A stretch of DNA of 12,540 nt, taken from Gallionella sp. (GTDB taxonomy: Bacteria > Pseudomonadota > Gammaproteobacteria > Burkholderiales > Gallionellaceae). Location of the stretch: the NCBI GenBank assembly GCA_025362155.1, contig JANYHX010000166.1, positions 1 through 12,540 of the forward strand, given 5' to 3'. This document shows, piece by piece, positions 1-7,176 of the stretch. Within the stretch, counting starts at the first letter, position 1. Each line of letters begins with the position of its first letter. Under the pieces are notes generated by a model. That model was not told where the DNA came from. It saw only the letters and a program-made list of their open reading frames with translations, and made no database searches. Both the position numbers and the translations under genes were made by a program.

Positions 1-2
1 AG

Positions 3-173
3 AATACGAACGGGCTATTGAGGCAGTATTTCCCCAAGGGAATAGACCTTTCTCCTTACTTGCAAGCCAAACTAAATGCAGTAGCGCGGAAATTAAATAC
101 CCGACCCAGGAAGACACTAGACTATGAAACACCCGCTGAACGATTTGCCCAATCTGTTGCATTGACCGGTTGA
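3..173 (+). CDS. IS30-family transposase, C-terminal fragment (5' cut by window edge)
   Basis: The frame is open from the window edge to a TGA at 171-173 and encodes 56 residues. It begins [17 protein letters not shown] and ends with [15 protein letters not shown]. This is the characteristic end of the DDE integrase core of IS30-family transposases: the catalytic Glu region with N-G-L-(L/I)-R-Q-(Y/F)-(F/L)-P-K-G, then the N-x-R-P-R-K-x-L-x-(Y/F)-x-(T/S)-P-x-E tail. The enzyme cuts and joins the ends of its own element. The catalytic D residues and the left end of the element lie outside the window, so intactness cannot be judged. The right inverted repeat should lie just after, or overlap, the stop codon. 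Confidence 0.9.
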   Translation, partial: NTNGLLRQYFPKGIDLSPYLQAKLNAVARKLNTRPRKTLDYETPAERFAQSVALTG

Positions 174-358
174 ATCCGCACCGAGGTGCTGACCTTCATG
201 GCAATTCACCTGACGGAGCCTCTCAGTGTAGTTAGCGGAACTTTGCGAAATTCCGGTATATTCAACAAATTAAGATGATTGTATGTCGTATACGGGACAG
301 CCTTTTTGTCGATATCAATCCCAACACTTTAAGTGAGCGGTTAGTGTAAATAAAATCA
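174..358. other. Intergenic region holding the expected right end of the IS30 element
   Basis: This stretch between the transposase stop and the DUF1415 stop shows no coding frame with a convincing start or family match. The right terminal inverted repeat of the IS30 element should lie within roughly the first 30-50 bases. Its exact edge cannot be fixed because the left end is not in the window. No rho-independent terminator (GC stem followed by a T run) is evident. Confidence 0.4.
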
Positions 359-910
359 CTACAACTTATCCAGCCCCAACCGCTTCCACCCCGCATGTCC
401 CAGTTTTTTCATCGTCTCGACATTATTATCGACAATCTGATCTGCGTCCGGAAAGGCCTCCACAGCGCGACCCACGCTTGCTTCGCGCAACAGGTGTAGC
501 GTGGGGTAGGGGGAGCGATTAGTGTAATTCTCAATGTCGTCCGGTGCGGTGCCCGCAAACTGATATTGCGGATGCAGGCTGGCCACCTGGAATTCATTAT
601 TAAACTCCGGCTCCGCCACGGCGATATCAACTGTATCCAAAAAATCATTGAAGTCGAGAAAATCGCTGAGCACATAAGGATGGATCAGCAGCGTGGTGTC
701 GATCTTGTCAGGATTGGCATCTTGCAGGGTGCGTAACTCGCTTAGCAGATCTTCCAGCAACGCCTCCGGCGTCGTCGCTGGACTGACCACATAACGTATC
801 TGCTTTTTGACATGCACCGCCTTGGCGAAGGGACACAGGTTGAGTCCGATAACGGCTTTTTCCAGCCAGAATTGCGTGGCGGCGATGATGGTTGCTGCGT
901 CGGACGGCAC
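359..910 (-). CDS. DUF1415 family protein
   Basis: This 183-residue protein matches DUF1415, a proteobacterial family of unknown function with members of about this length. Recognisable blocks are FWLEKAVIGLNLCPFAK (residues 14-30), HPYVLSDFLDFNDFLD (77-92), EFQVASLHPQYQFAG (106-120) and NRSPYPTLHLLREASV (131-146). There is no signal peptide or membrane segment, so it is probably cytoplasmic. The start is GTG at 908-910, supported by an AGGAG Shine-Dalgarno 8 nt upstream on the minus strand. The stop is TAG at 359-361. The conserved Cys26 in the LCPFA motif and the His/Arg residues in the later blocks suggest a catalytic or ligand-binding protein, but no function is assigned. It is a single gene, divergent from the DUF5666 lipoprotein. 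Confidence 0.93.
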   Translation of the reverse strand: MPSDAATIIAATQFWLEKAVIGLNLCPFAKAVHVKKQIRYVVSPATTPEALLEDLLSELRTLQDANPDKIDTTLLIHPYVLSDFLDFNDFLDTVDIAVAEPEFNNEFQVASLHPQYQFAGTAPDDIENYTNRSPYPTLHLLREASVGRAVEAFPDADQIVDNNVETMKKLGHAGWKRLGLDKL

Positions 911-1209
911 TCAGTTTTCTCCTGGGTAAGCCACAATAAAGGCGTGTTGCATCAGAGTTTATAATTCTATCACTTGGCATTCGTCGCCCTAAAGCCGCTT
1001 CTTGCCTCATAAGAAAATGGCTAGCCATTCTTTGAGTTTTTCAGAGCTCTCCTCAAATTTGTACGGAAGCGCACAGAGCGTTAGGGGGAAGTAGGATACT
1101 TTTAATCAACCACTAAGATGTAGGCAAAACCGCATTTGGTTTATGTATCCCAGCACAGGATCAGACGGTTGCTTACCATTTTTTGGATCAGATAAGTGAG
1201 GAGATGCAA
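911..1209. other. Divergent intergenic region between DUF1415 and DUF5666 genes
   Basis: About 300 bp must hold the promoters of both flanking genes. A TATAAT hexamer sits at 960-965 on the plus strand, but no matching -35 box lies at 16-18 bp from it, so no promoter is called. A weak dyad (AAACC / GGTTT around a 6-nt loop) lies near 1125. No small gene, RNA or operator could be recognised. The last bases, GTGAGGAG at about 1196-1203, are the ribosome binding site of the next gene. Confidence 0.35.
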
Positions 1210-2664
1210 ATGAGTAAATCCGAAAGCGTTACTAATCCAATGAAATGGTTCTTGGTATTATTACTGGTCGCTTTGGCGGCGGCATGTGGAGGAAATGGGT
1301 CAAGCACTTCCGGGAGTGCCACTACTGCAAAGAATAGCAGTAAAGGCGTCATTACTGGCTTCGGCAGTGTTTTTGTTAATGGGGTTGAATTTAATACTGC
1401 CAGAACTTCAGTAACGATAAATGGTGTTTCTGGTAAGGAATCGGAATTAAAGGTGGGTATGGTCGTCAAGGTTGATGGCACAATTAATGGTGATGGCCGC
1501 TCGGGAAATGCGACCAGCATCAATTTTTCAGCGGAGGCCGAAGGGCCTATCAGTGACATAAATCTAGCGACGAACACGCTGACCGTGTTAGGGCAAACAG
1601 TCAGCATCGATGGCAATACAATATTTGAAGGAGCCACAGGGCCCTCTGATCCCACGCTGGTAATCGGCGATTACATTGAGGTCAGCGGCTTCCGTAATGC
1701 TTCGGGAATAGTCGCGTCGCGGATAGAGAAAAAAACTGTCGGTAGCAGTCACCACAGTATCCAGATCAAAGGCATCATTAGCAATCTTGATGCAGCCGCG
1801 CATACCTTTACCCTGGGTACCTTGACTGTGGATTATGGCAGCCTGAATCCTTTCCCGGCTCTGAGTAATGGCTTGTGGGTTGAAGTGAAGGCCAATGCGA
1901 CGCCCGATCCCACAACGAATATATTGAAGGCGACCAAAATTGAAATCGAGGACACCGCAAGCACTGAAGGTAATCAAGCGGAAGTCGAAGGGTATATTTC
2001 GGGCTTTACAGATGCAGCTAGTGATTTCAACGTGGCGGGTCAGGCAGTGCATGTTGCTCCAGACACCGTTTATGAGAGCGGTGCGGAAAGTGATTTGAAG
2101 GACGGGATCAAAATAGAAGCCGAGGGCGTGGTGACAAATGGCGTATTGTTGGCAAGCAAGGTTACGGTTAAGCAAACAAGAGCGACCAAGCCCCATATAA
2201 TCGTCGAAGCGTCGGTAGAAACTATTGATGCCAATTCCATAACAGTGTTAGGACAGAATTTCATCTTCAGCAAGCGTACCCAAATGGAAGATAAAACCGG
2301 GGTACAGCCAAAATTAAATATAACTAATATTTCCAGTACGATCACGGTGGGTGATCATGTTAGCGTTCGCGGGTTTAAAAACAGTGCAGGCGAGTTGATT
2401 GCAACCCGAATTGAACGCAATGCCAATACTAAAGTGGTAGTGCAAGGTCCTGTGGAAGCTATTTCTTCACCGACCCTGACGATTTTGGGGCTTAACGTCA
2501 CAACTGGGTCTAATACAAAATTTAAAACGGGAGAGGGCAGGATAAGCGATGCCGCCAGATTCTTTGCTCAAGTCAAGACGGGCATGATAGTCAAGGTTAA
2601 TGGAACGAAGTCTGATACCGGTATTGGTGCGACTGAAATCGAAATCGAAAATGAAAGCGATTAG
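1210..2664 (+). CDS. Lipoprotein of about six DUF5666-type repeats
   Basis: I place the start at ATG 1210 (484 residues), because GTGAGGAG lies 6 nt upstream. The open frame reaches further back to a TTG at 1183 that has no such site. Residues 11-25 form a hydrophobic signal segment ending ALAAA-C26, an acceptable lipobox. Gly at +2 predicts export to the outer membrane. The rest consists of about six related beta-rich units of 65-75 residues (about 44-107, 108-175, 183-248, 256-322, 329-405, 408-480). Each has the pattern G-x-(V/I)-x-x-(I/F) ... (T)-(V/L)-x-G-Q-x-V ... VG-x-x-V-x-V-x-G ... A-(T/S)-x-I-x-(I/V)-E. This is the DUF5666 fold, whose function is unknown. A surface or periplasmic binding or scaffold role is a guess. 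The gene is visibly AT-richer than the cys genes and stands alone. Confidence 0.88.
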   Translation: MSKSESVTNPMKWFLVLLLVALAAACGGNGSSTSGSATTAKNSSKGVITGFGSVFVNGVEFNTARTSVTINGVSGKESELKVGMVVKVDGTINGDGRSGNATSINFSAEAEGPISDINLATNTLTVLGQTVSIDGNTIFEGATGPSDPTLVIGDYIEVSGFRNASGIVASRIEKKTVGSSHHSIQIKGIISNLDAAAHTFTLGTLTVDYGSLNPFPALSNGLWVEVKANATPDPTTNILKATKIEIEDTASTEGNQAEVEGYISGFTDAASDFNVAGQAVHVAPDTVYESGAESDLKDGIKIEAEGVVTNGVLLASKVTVKQTRATKPHIIVEASVETIDANSITVLGQNFIFSKRTQMEDKTGVQPKLNITNISSTITVGDHVSVRGFKNSAGELIATRIERNANTKVVVQGPVEAISSPTLTILGLNVTTGSNTKFKTGEGRISDAARFFAQVKTGMIVKVNGTKSDTGIGATEIEIENESD

Positions 2665-2764
2665 CGTACGACACTTATGCTCTGCGGCACAAACTGATTG
2701 ATTGCCTGCGCTTCGAGCTTGGTGGTACAAGCATTGTTAATCAAGGTTTTAGAGTCGGCTGGTA

Positions 2765-3703
2765 TTAACCCAGCAAACTTGCCAGCGACAGCAGTAACAA
2801 CAAAACCAACCAGAACACCACCGAGCGCCACACCAAGCCAATAGTGCTTTGCAGGCAATGGGCATCGGCATCATCACCCATACCCAGTTCAGGCCTGTCA
2901 TCCAGCGTACCCCCATCTGGTAGCGGCATGCCCAGGCGCACGCCCAATGCGCCCGCACCGCTGGCCAATAATATGCCCGCTTCGCTGTCCGGCCAATTTT
3001 CCGACTGGGTGCGCCAGCAATAAACGGTGTCTTCGAAATCGCCGACGATGGCAAAGGTCATCGCCGTCAAACGAATCGGTAACCATTCCAATACATAGAA
3101 TGCCTGTCGCGCGAACCCGCCGAATTCACCCAATTCCGCTTTGTTCTCGCCACTCCAATGTACCCGCAGGAATTGTGCTAAGCGATATAACAACGCGCCC
3201 GCCGCGCCGCCCAAGCCCAGTGCGCTGAACAACACAAACCACACGATCACGCCGAACACATTGCGATGTGATGCAATCAGCGCCTGTTCGATGGTGACGC
3301 GCGCGATTTCTTCGGCATTGAACTCATGCGAGCGTCTGCCGCGCCACTGGGATAACAGGACACGCGCTTCGTCCAATTTGCCTGTGCGCAACGCCAGATG
3401 TATATCGGTGAAAAAATGGCTGGATTGGCGAAAGCCCATGGTGAGATATAACACCAGCACATTGAATGTCCAAGCAAGAAGCGGATGCAGGTAATGCAAC
3501 AGTTGGTAGGACGCCACGACTCCGACTACCAGCGGCAACGCCGCCAGCAGCCAGGCAATTTTGCCGTGTTTGCGTTGTCCGGTATTGAAGTGCCGTTGAA
3601 AAAAATAGGCGTAATTGGACAACCAGCCATGCAGGTATTTACGCGAAGAGAGCGGGTAAGCCTGCTCCAGCAATAGCGCGGCAATCAAGGCAAACAAGCT
3701 CAT
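2765..3703 (-). CDS. CobD/CbiB/AmpE-like integral membrane protein
   Basis: This 312-residue membrane protein belongs to the CobD/CbiB superfamily as found in betaproteobacteria. Hydrophobic segments lie at about 1-18, 49-72, 75-92, 148-175 and 293-312. Diagnostic stretches are the N-terminal LLLEQAYPL (10-18) and VLEWLPIRLTAMTFAIVGDFE (204-224), which resembles the VLDWVPVRL...YALIG region of AmpE. True CbiB makes adenosylcobinamide phosphate. AmpE is an inner-membrane protein tied to beta-lactamase and peptidoglycan sensing. No cobalamin gene is nearby and the protein is closer in pattern to AmpE, so a B12 role should not be assumed. The start is ATG 3701-3703 with no clear Shine-Dalgarno upstream. 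The stop is TAA at 2765. It converges with the DUF5666 gene across a 100-bp gap that has no convincing terminator. Confidence 0.8.
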   Translation of the reverse strand: MSLFALIAALLLEQAYPLSSRKYLHGWLSNYAYFFQRHFNTGQRKHGKIAWLLAALPLVVGVVASYQLLHYLHPLLAWTFNVLVLYLTMGFRQSSHFFTDIHLALRTGKLDEARVLLSQWRGRRSHEFNAEEIARVTIEQALIASHRNVFGVIVWFVLFSALGLGGAAGALLYRLAQFLRVHWSGENKAELGEFGGFARQAFYVLEWLPIRLTAMTFAIVGDFEDTVYCWRTQSENWPDSEAGILLASGAGALGVRLGMPLPDGGTLDDRPELGMGDDADAHCLQSTIGLVWRSVVFWLVLLLLLSLASLLG

Positions 3704-3803
3704 AGCATTTCAATGGAGGAGGAAGGAATGAGCGCGGTAATTTTGCTCTGCGTATGAGCTTTTATAGATTCTCAAGTTTTAATTGTATGCCAAGAACCCA
3801 GAA

Positions 3804-3842
3804 GAAGAGTATACAAATTGGTCGGAAGAGCATACAGATTGG
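3804..3842 (+). repeat. Two-copy 21-bp tandem repeat
   Basis: GAAGAGTATACAAATTGG (3804-3821) recurs as GAAGAGCATACAGATTGG (3825-3842), with 16 of 18 bases identical and a 21-bp period. The period is a multiple of three. In the plus frame ending at TAA 3924-3926 the two copies read EEYTNWS and EEHTDWA, so the repeat may be a remnant of a coding sequence. That frame is open only from 3783 (47 codons, TTG as the only early start) and has no ribosome binding site. It is therefore listed as a repeat, not as a gene. Confidence 0.6.
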
Positions 3843-3969
3843 GCTACTGATATGGACCCAGAATCCATATGCAAACTCTATTCCCGCTCCGGCTATCTGA
3901 ATATAAGTATGACGTTACACAAATAATCCGATAGAATCAAACTCACTATTATCGGAATAAAAAACCGCT

Positions 3970-4509
3970 GTGAAAATCGTAACTTCCTTGCCACCATGCC
4001 GGAATGTCAGGCAACTCATCATTCGTTTCCTGTGCTTAAATATCATCGCCCTGGCTTTGCTTGGCTGCAAAACAGCCTTGATTGATGTAGACCTCGCAAA
4101 GAGTGGCTCCCCTCCCATAGGCAAAGCATCCATTTTTGTTATTCGTCCCAGCTACCTTTCCTATGCCGCAAGAGACCTCACCATTACCGTCAATAAAACA
4201 GAAATAGCTGACCTGGTTAATTCGAGTTACACGTCATTTTCAATGCCAGAAGGAAAATTGAAACTATCCAGCGAAGGCAGCTTTTTTTCATGGCCCCGCC
4301 GGGAAGTCACTATAGATGTCGAAGCAGGACGAACCTATTACCTGGAATGGCATGCCAAGGAAACGGCCTCATCGGCGTTGATGATGTATTTGTTCCCGGA
4401 CATGGATATGGAAGCCTTGCACTGGGAAGTAATCAACAAGGAAAGCGCTCAACCCCTGCTTAAGGGCATACACTTTGTCAGCCCGGAAATTCCGGAAATA
4501 TCCAAATGA
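3970..4509 (+). CDS. DUF2846-like lipoprotein
   Basis: This 179-residue protein has a GTG start at 3970. A TTG at 3988 is an alternative, and no strong ribosome binding site decides between them. Arg/Lys residues up to R19 precede a hydrophobic run (16-31) ending LALLG-C33, a good lipobox; +2 is Lys, so an outer-membrane fate is plausible. The mature part has the order seen in DUF2846 lipoproteins: GKASIFVIRP (strand with a Y/R-type motif, about 51-60), a short ligand or edge strand ITVNKTEIADL, SFSMPEGKLKLS, then VEAGRTYYLEWHA. The family function is unknown. The gene is single, and the inverted-repeat element at 4576-4731 follows it. The last 30 residues (PLLKGIHFVSPEIPEISK) show no motif. 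Confidence 0.72.
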   Translation: MKIVTSLPPCRNVRQLIIRFLCLNIIALALLGCKTALIDVDLAKSGSPPIGKASIFVIRPSYLSYAARDLTITVNKTEIADLVNSSYTSFSMPEGKLKLSSEGSFFSWPRREVTIDVEAGRTYYLEWHAKETASSALMMYLFPDMDMEALHWEVINKESAQPLLKGIHFVSPEIPEISK

Positions 4510-4575
4510 TATGGCCGATGATCAGCTGGAGGGTATTTTAAACAAAGCTTCAGCGCAATTCATAGGCTAACGCTG

Positions 4576-4731
4576 GTCTTACTGTGTCACAAAGCGCTCA
4601 AGGGATGCAGTGCAAGGCAAAATTGGGCGAAAAAGCGGAGTTTGCAAATGGTTTGTCGCTATGCGCCCCCGATTTTGAGCCAGATTTTAACGCCGCAATG
4701 CGCCCTTCAGGGCTTTGTGACACAGCAAGAC
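4576..4731. mobile_element. MITE-like element with 29-bp terminal inverted repeats
   Basis: The left arm 4576-4604 begins GTCTTACTGTGTCACAAAGC. The right arm 4703-4731 is its reverse complement with 3 mismatches in 29. The arms remain partly complementary further inward (AAAATT...GGGCGAAAAA against TTAAAATCTGGCTCAAAATC), so the whole 156 bp could fold into one long hairpin. There is no transposase frame inside and no clear target-site duplication. The size, the terminal repeats and the lack of coding capacity are those of a miniature inverted-repeat element or a large repetitive palindrome. Its right end abuts the cysN stop codon (4731-4733), so it may also act as a terminator between the convergent lipoprotein and cysN genes. 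Confidence 0.6.
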
Positions 4732-5981
4732 TAGGCAATCATTCCCGCCGCAACCGTATTGTTTGTCGCTTCATCAATCACAATAAAACTTCCGGTAGCG
4801 CGGTCGATGGCATAGCTGTCGAACACCAGCGGCTGTTGCACCTTCATCGCTACGCGTGCGATGTCGTTCATATTAAGTTTTTCGACGCTGTGATGTTCCA
4901 GCGTATTCACGTCCACGCGGTACTCGAGGCGCGAGAACAGGCTTTTCACTGTGCGCGTGGTATGTTTAACCAGGTATTTGCGATTTTTGTCGAGCGGCGC
5001 TTCGGACAGCCAGCACAGCATCGCTTCGAATTCTTTTGCCACTTGCGGTAGTACGTTGCTGCTCACGAACATGTCACCGCGTGAAATATCGATCTCATCC
5101 TCCAGTGTCAGTGCAACGGATTGGGGCGCGTAAGCGCGTTGCAGCTTGCCGTCATAAGTGACGATTTCTTTCACCTTGCTGCTACGTCCCGAGGGCAGTA
5201 CGGTGATCTCGTCACCGACGGCGACCTCGCCCGCTTCGATACGCCCCATGAAACCCCTGAAATCGTGATATTCCTCAGTTTGCGGACGGCATACCCATTG
5301 CACCGGATAACGAAAACTGGTGGTATTGACATCGTGATCGATTGCGACGCTTTCCAGTTTTTCCATCAGCGTAGGACCCTGATACCATTTCAACTGCTCG
5401 CCACGTTCCACTACCATGTCTCCGACCAGTGCGGACAGTGGGATGCAGGTAATGTCGTGTAAATTGAGTTGCGCGGCGAAGGCGCGATACTCGGCGCAAA
5501 TTTCGTTAAAGCGCGCTTCGGAATAATCCACCATATCCATTTTGTTCACTGCCAACACAATGTGCGGCACGCCCACCAGGCTGGCCAGATAAGTATGGCG
5601 GCGTGTTTGTACCAGCACCCCTTTGCGCGCATCAATCAGGATGACAACCAGATTGGCGGTACTTGCCGCCGTAACCATATTGCGCGTGTATTGCTCATGA
5701 CCTGGGGTGTCGCCGATAATGAACTTGCGTTTGGGTGTGGCAAAGTATCGGTAGGCCACGTCGATGGTGATGCCCTGTTCGCGCTCGGCTTGCAAGCCGT
5801 CGGTAAGCAGCGAAAGATCTACAGCGGCCATGCCGCGCTTCTCGCTGGCTTTTGAAATGGCTGAAAGCTGATCCTCGAAGATGGACTTGGAGTCGTGTAG
5901 CAGCCGACCGATCAAGGTGCTCTTGCCGTCATCGACACTGCCGGCGGTGATGAAACGGAGTAGTTGTGTGGTGTTGCTCAT
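4731..5981 (-). CDS. cysN: Sulfate adenylyltransferase subunit 1 (GTPase) CysN
   Basis: CysN is the regulatory GTPase of ATP sulfurylase. With CysD it couples GTP hydrolysis to the formation of APS and pyrophosphate from ATP and sulfate. The translation GTPase-type motifs are complete: P-loop GSVDDGKST (14-22), switch region GITIDVAYR (70-78), DTPGHEQY (91-98) and NKMD (146-149), followed by EF-Tu-like beta-barrel domains. The start is ATG 5979-5981 (416 residues) with AGAGG 5 nt upstream. An upstream ATG at 6033-6035 would run through a hairpin region and has no support. The protein ends at ...AGMIA, the usual end of the short CysN form, with no fused CysC kinase domain. It is the last gene of the cys cluster, 101 bp after cysD. 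Its stop codon coincides with the right arm of a MITE-like element. Confidence 0.96.
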   Translation of the reverse strand: MSNTTQLLRFITAGSVDDGKSTLIGRLLHDSKSIFEDQLSAISKASEKRGMAAVDLSLLTDGLQAEREQGITIDVAYRYFATPKRKFIIGDTPGHEQYTRNMVTAASTANLVVILIDARKGVLVQTRRHTYLASLVGVPHIVLAVNKMDMVDYSEARFNEICAEYRAFAAQLNLHDITCIPLSALVGDMVVERGEQLKWYQGPTLMEKLESVAIDHDVNTTSFRYPVQWVCRPQTEEYHDFRGFMGRIEAGEVAVGDEITVLPSGRSSKVKEIVTYDGKLQRAYAPQSVALTLEDEIDISRGDMFVSSNVLPQVAKEFEAMLCWLSEAPLDKNRKYLVKHTTRTVKSLFSRLEYRVDVNTLEHHSVEKLNMNDIARVAMKVQQPLVFDSYAIDRATGSFIVIDEATNNTVAAGMIA

Positions 5982-6020
5982 AATAACCTCTGAAAATCTG
6001 TGAATAGTGAAATGTGACTC

Positions 6021-6082
6021 GCCGCTGCGCGGCATTAAGTGAAACGTGAATCGGAGTGGCGGTTTTGCCTTTCACGTTTCAC
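6021..6082. repeat. Paired hairpins in the cysD-cysN gap
   Basis: GTGAAACGTGAA (6039-6050) and TTCACGTTTCAC (6071-6082) form a perfect 12-bp inverted repeat around a 20-nt loop. It ends one base before the cysD stop codon. A second short dyad, GCCGC-TGC-GCGGC (6021-6033), lies beside it. Neither is followed by a T run on the minus strand, so an intrinsic terminator is unlikely. RNA folding here could set processing or relative expression of cysD and cysN, or the sequence may be a dispersed genomic repeat. Confidence 0.65.
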
Positions 6083-6988
6083 CTAGAAATACCCTTCCTT
6101 CTTGCGCAACTCCATCGAAGCATCCGAAGTCTGGTCGTCCATGCGCGTGGCACCGCGTTCGGTGATGCGGGTCGTCGAAGTCTCCTCAATGATCTCTTGC
6201 ACATTACGCGCTGTGGATTCCACTGGCGCGGTGCAGGTCATGTCGCCTACAGTACGAAAACGCACTGACATCACTTCCACTTTTTCGCGCGGTTTGGGCT
6301 GCACCAGATGTGAAACGGGAATCACTGAATTGCCACGGCGTATCACTTCGCGCTCATGTGCGTAGTAAATGCTGGGGATATGCAATTTCTCGCGGCCTAT
6401 GTATTGCCAGATATCCATTTCGGTCCAGTTGCTGATTGGAAACACGCGAATGTTTTCGCCATTATGAACGCGGGTGTTGTAGAGGTCCCACAGTTCGGGA
6501 CGCTGGCTCTTTGGATCCCACTGGCCGAACTCGTCGCGGAACGAAAAGATGCGTTCCTTGGCGCGCGCCTTTTCTTCGTCACGGCGCGCACCGCCCATGC
6601 AGGCATCAAAACCGAATTCTGCGATAGTCTCCAGCAGGGTCACGGATTGATAAGGATTACGCGGTTTATCCAGGTCTTTGATGATGATAGTGCCACGTTT
6701 GATCGAATCTTCCAGCGAGCGCACGATCAGCCGTTCACCCAGGTCCGCGGCCAGTTTGTCGCGCGTCGCGATCACTTCCGGAAAATTGTGCTCGGTATCA
6801 ATATGCACCAGTGGAAACGGAAACTTTGCCGGACGGAACGCCTTCTCGGCCAGACGCAGCATCACGATGGAATCCTTGCCGCCGGAAAACAGCAGCGCAG
6901 GATTTTTACACTCCGCCGCGACCTCGCGCATGATGTGGATGGATTCGCTTTCCAGCGCATCCAGATGGGTAAAGGTGTGGCTGCTCAT
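6083..6988 (-). CDS. cysD: Sulfate adenylyltransferase subunit 2 CysD
   Basis: CysD is the catalytic ATP pyrophosphatase-type subunit of ATP sulfurylase. It adenylylates sulfate to APS in the cytoplasm together with CysN. The 301-residue length equals that of well-studied CysD proteins. The PP-loop SGGKDS lies at residues 35-40. It is followed by HIDTEHNFPE, the GGARRDEEKARAKER block, FPISNWTEMDIWQYI and the C-terminal GATRMDDQTSDASMELRKKEGYF, all hallmarks of the family. The start is ATG 6986-6988, preceded only by a purine-rich stretch (GAGAAAGAAAAG). The gap to cysH upstream is 188 bp and is filled by inverted repeats. cysN follows after 101 bp. Confidence 0.97.
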   Translation of the reverse strand: MSSHTFTHLDALESESIHIMREVAAECKNPALLFSGGKDSIVMLRLAEKAFRPAKFPFPLVHIDTEHNFPEVIATRDKLAADLGERLIVRSLEDSIKRGTIIIKDLDKPRNPYQSVTLLETIAEFGFDACMGGARRDEEKARAKERIFSFRDEFGQWDPKSQRPELWDLYNTRVHNGENIRVFPISNWTEMDIWQYIGREKLHIPSIYYAHEREVIRRGNSVIPVSHLVQPKPREKVEVMSVRFRTVGDMTCTAPVESTARNVQEIIEETSTTRITERGATRMDDQTSDASMELRKKEGYF

Positions 6989-7019
6989 TTACTTTTCTTT
7001 CTCTATAACAAAACCATCA

Positions 7020-7045
7020 TGTAGGGTGCGCATAGCGCGCCTACA
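7020..7045. repeat. Small inverted repeat upstream of cysD
   Basis: TGTAGGGTGCGC (7020-7031) is complementary, with one bulge, to GCGCGCCTACA (7035-7045). The hairpin would sit in the transcript about 30 nt before the cysD start. Repeats of the form GTAGGGTGCGC...GCGCCCTAC are, as I recall, common as dispersed intergenic palindromes in betaproteobacteria. This is general knowledge and not something shown by the window. Confidence 0.55.
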
Positions 7046-7065
7046 AACTAGGGATACGCCTAAAA

Positions 7066-7170
7066 ACCAAACCCCCTCAGTCCCCCTTGTTGTCAGGGAG
7101 AAGCAAAAACCAGTTCTTCCTCTGACCCAGCTCCTCCCCTGACAAGGGGAGGTTGGGAGAGGTTTGGGGA
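7066..7170. repeat. Imperfect palindromic element between cysH and cysD
   Basis: The sequence CCAAACCCCCTC...TCCCCCTTGTTGTCAGGGAG (7067-7100) matches, at roughly 80%, the reverse complement of 7133-7170 (CCTCCCCTGACAAGGGGAGG followed by TTGGGAGAGGTTTGGGG). The right half also contains a perfect hairpin of its own (8-bp stem, GACA loop, 7133-7152). The structure has no coding frame. It resembles the repetitive CCCTC/GAGGG palindromes scattered in many proteobacterial genomes. It lies 6 bp downstream of the cysH stop, so it could shield the cysH mRNA 3' end or lower read-through into cysDN. No T run follows on either strand. Confidence 0.6.
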
Positions 7171-7176
7171 TAAGGG

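Noticed and set aside
2665..2764. Minus-strand frame running from inside the CobD/AmpE-like gene to about 2661
   Set aside because: Its start lies inside the membrane-protein gene in another frame and it has no ribosome binding site or family match. It is treated as chance.
2758..2774. GCTGG-N7-CCAGC dyad at the end of the CobD/AmpE-like gene as a terminator
   Set aside because: The stem is only 5 bp, it overlaps the coding end and no T run follows on either strand.
3728..3757. Nine-codon plus-strand frame MSAVILLCV after a GGAGGAGGAAGGA sequence
   Set aside because: The ribosome binding site is strong, but no gene or coupled start follows it. It lies directly upstream of a gene on the other strand, and the frame is too short to judge without conservation.
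5982..6035. Longer cysN start at 6035
   Set aside because: The added 18 residues are encoded by hairpin DNA and lack family similarity. ATG 5979-5981 has a well-placed AGAGG.
6989..7050. Separate cysDN promoter (TTGTAG - 17 bp - TACATG on the minus strand)
   Set aside because: Both hexamers match the consensus poorly and fall within an inverted repeat, so the match is likely chance.
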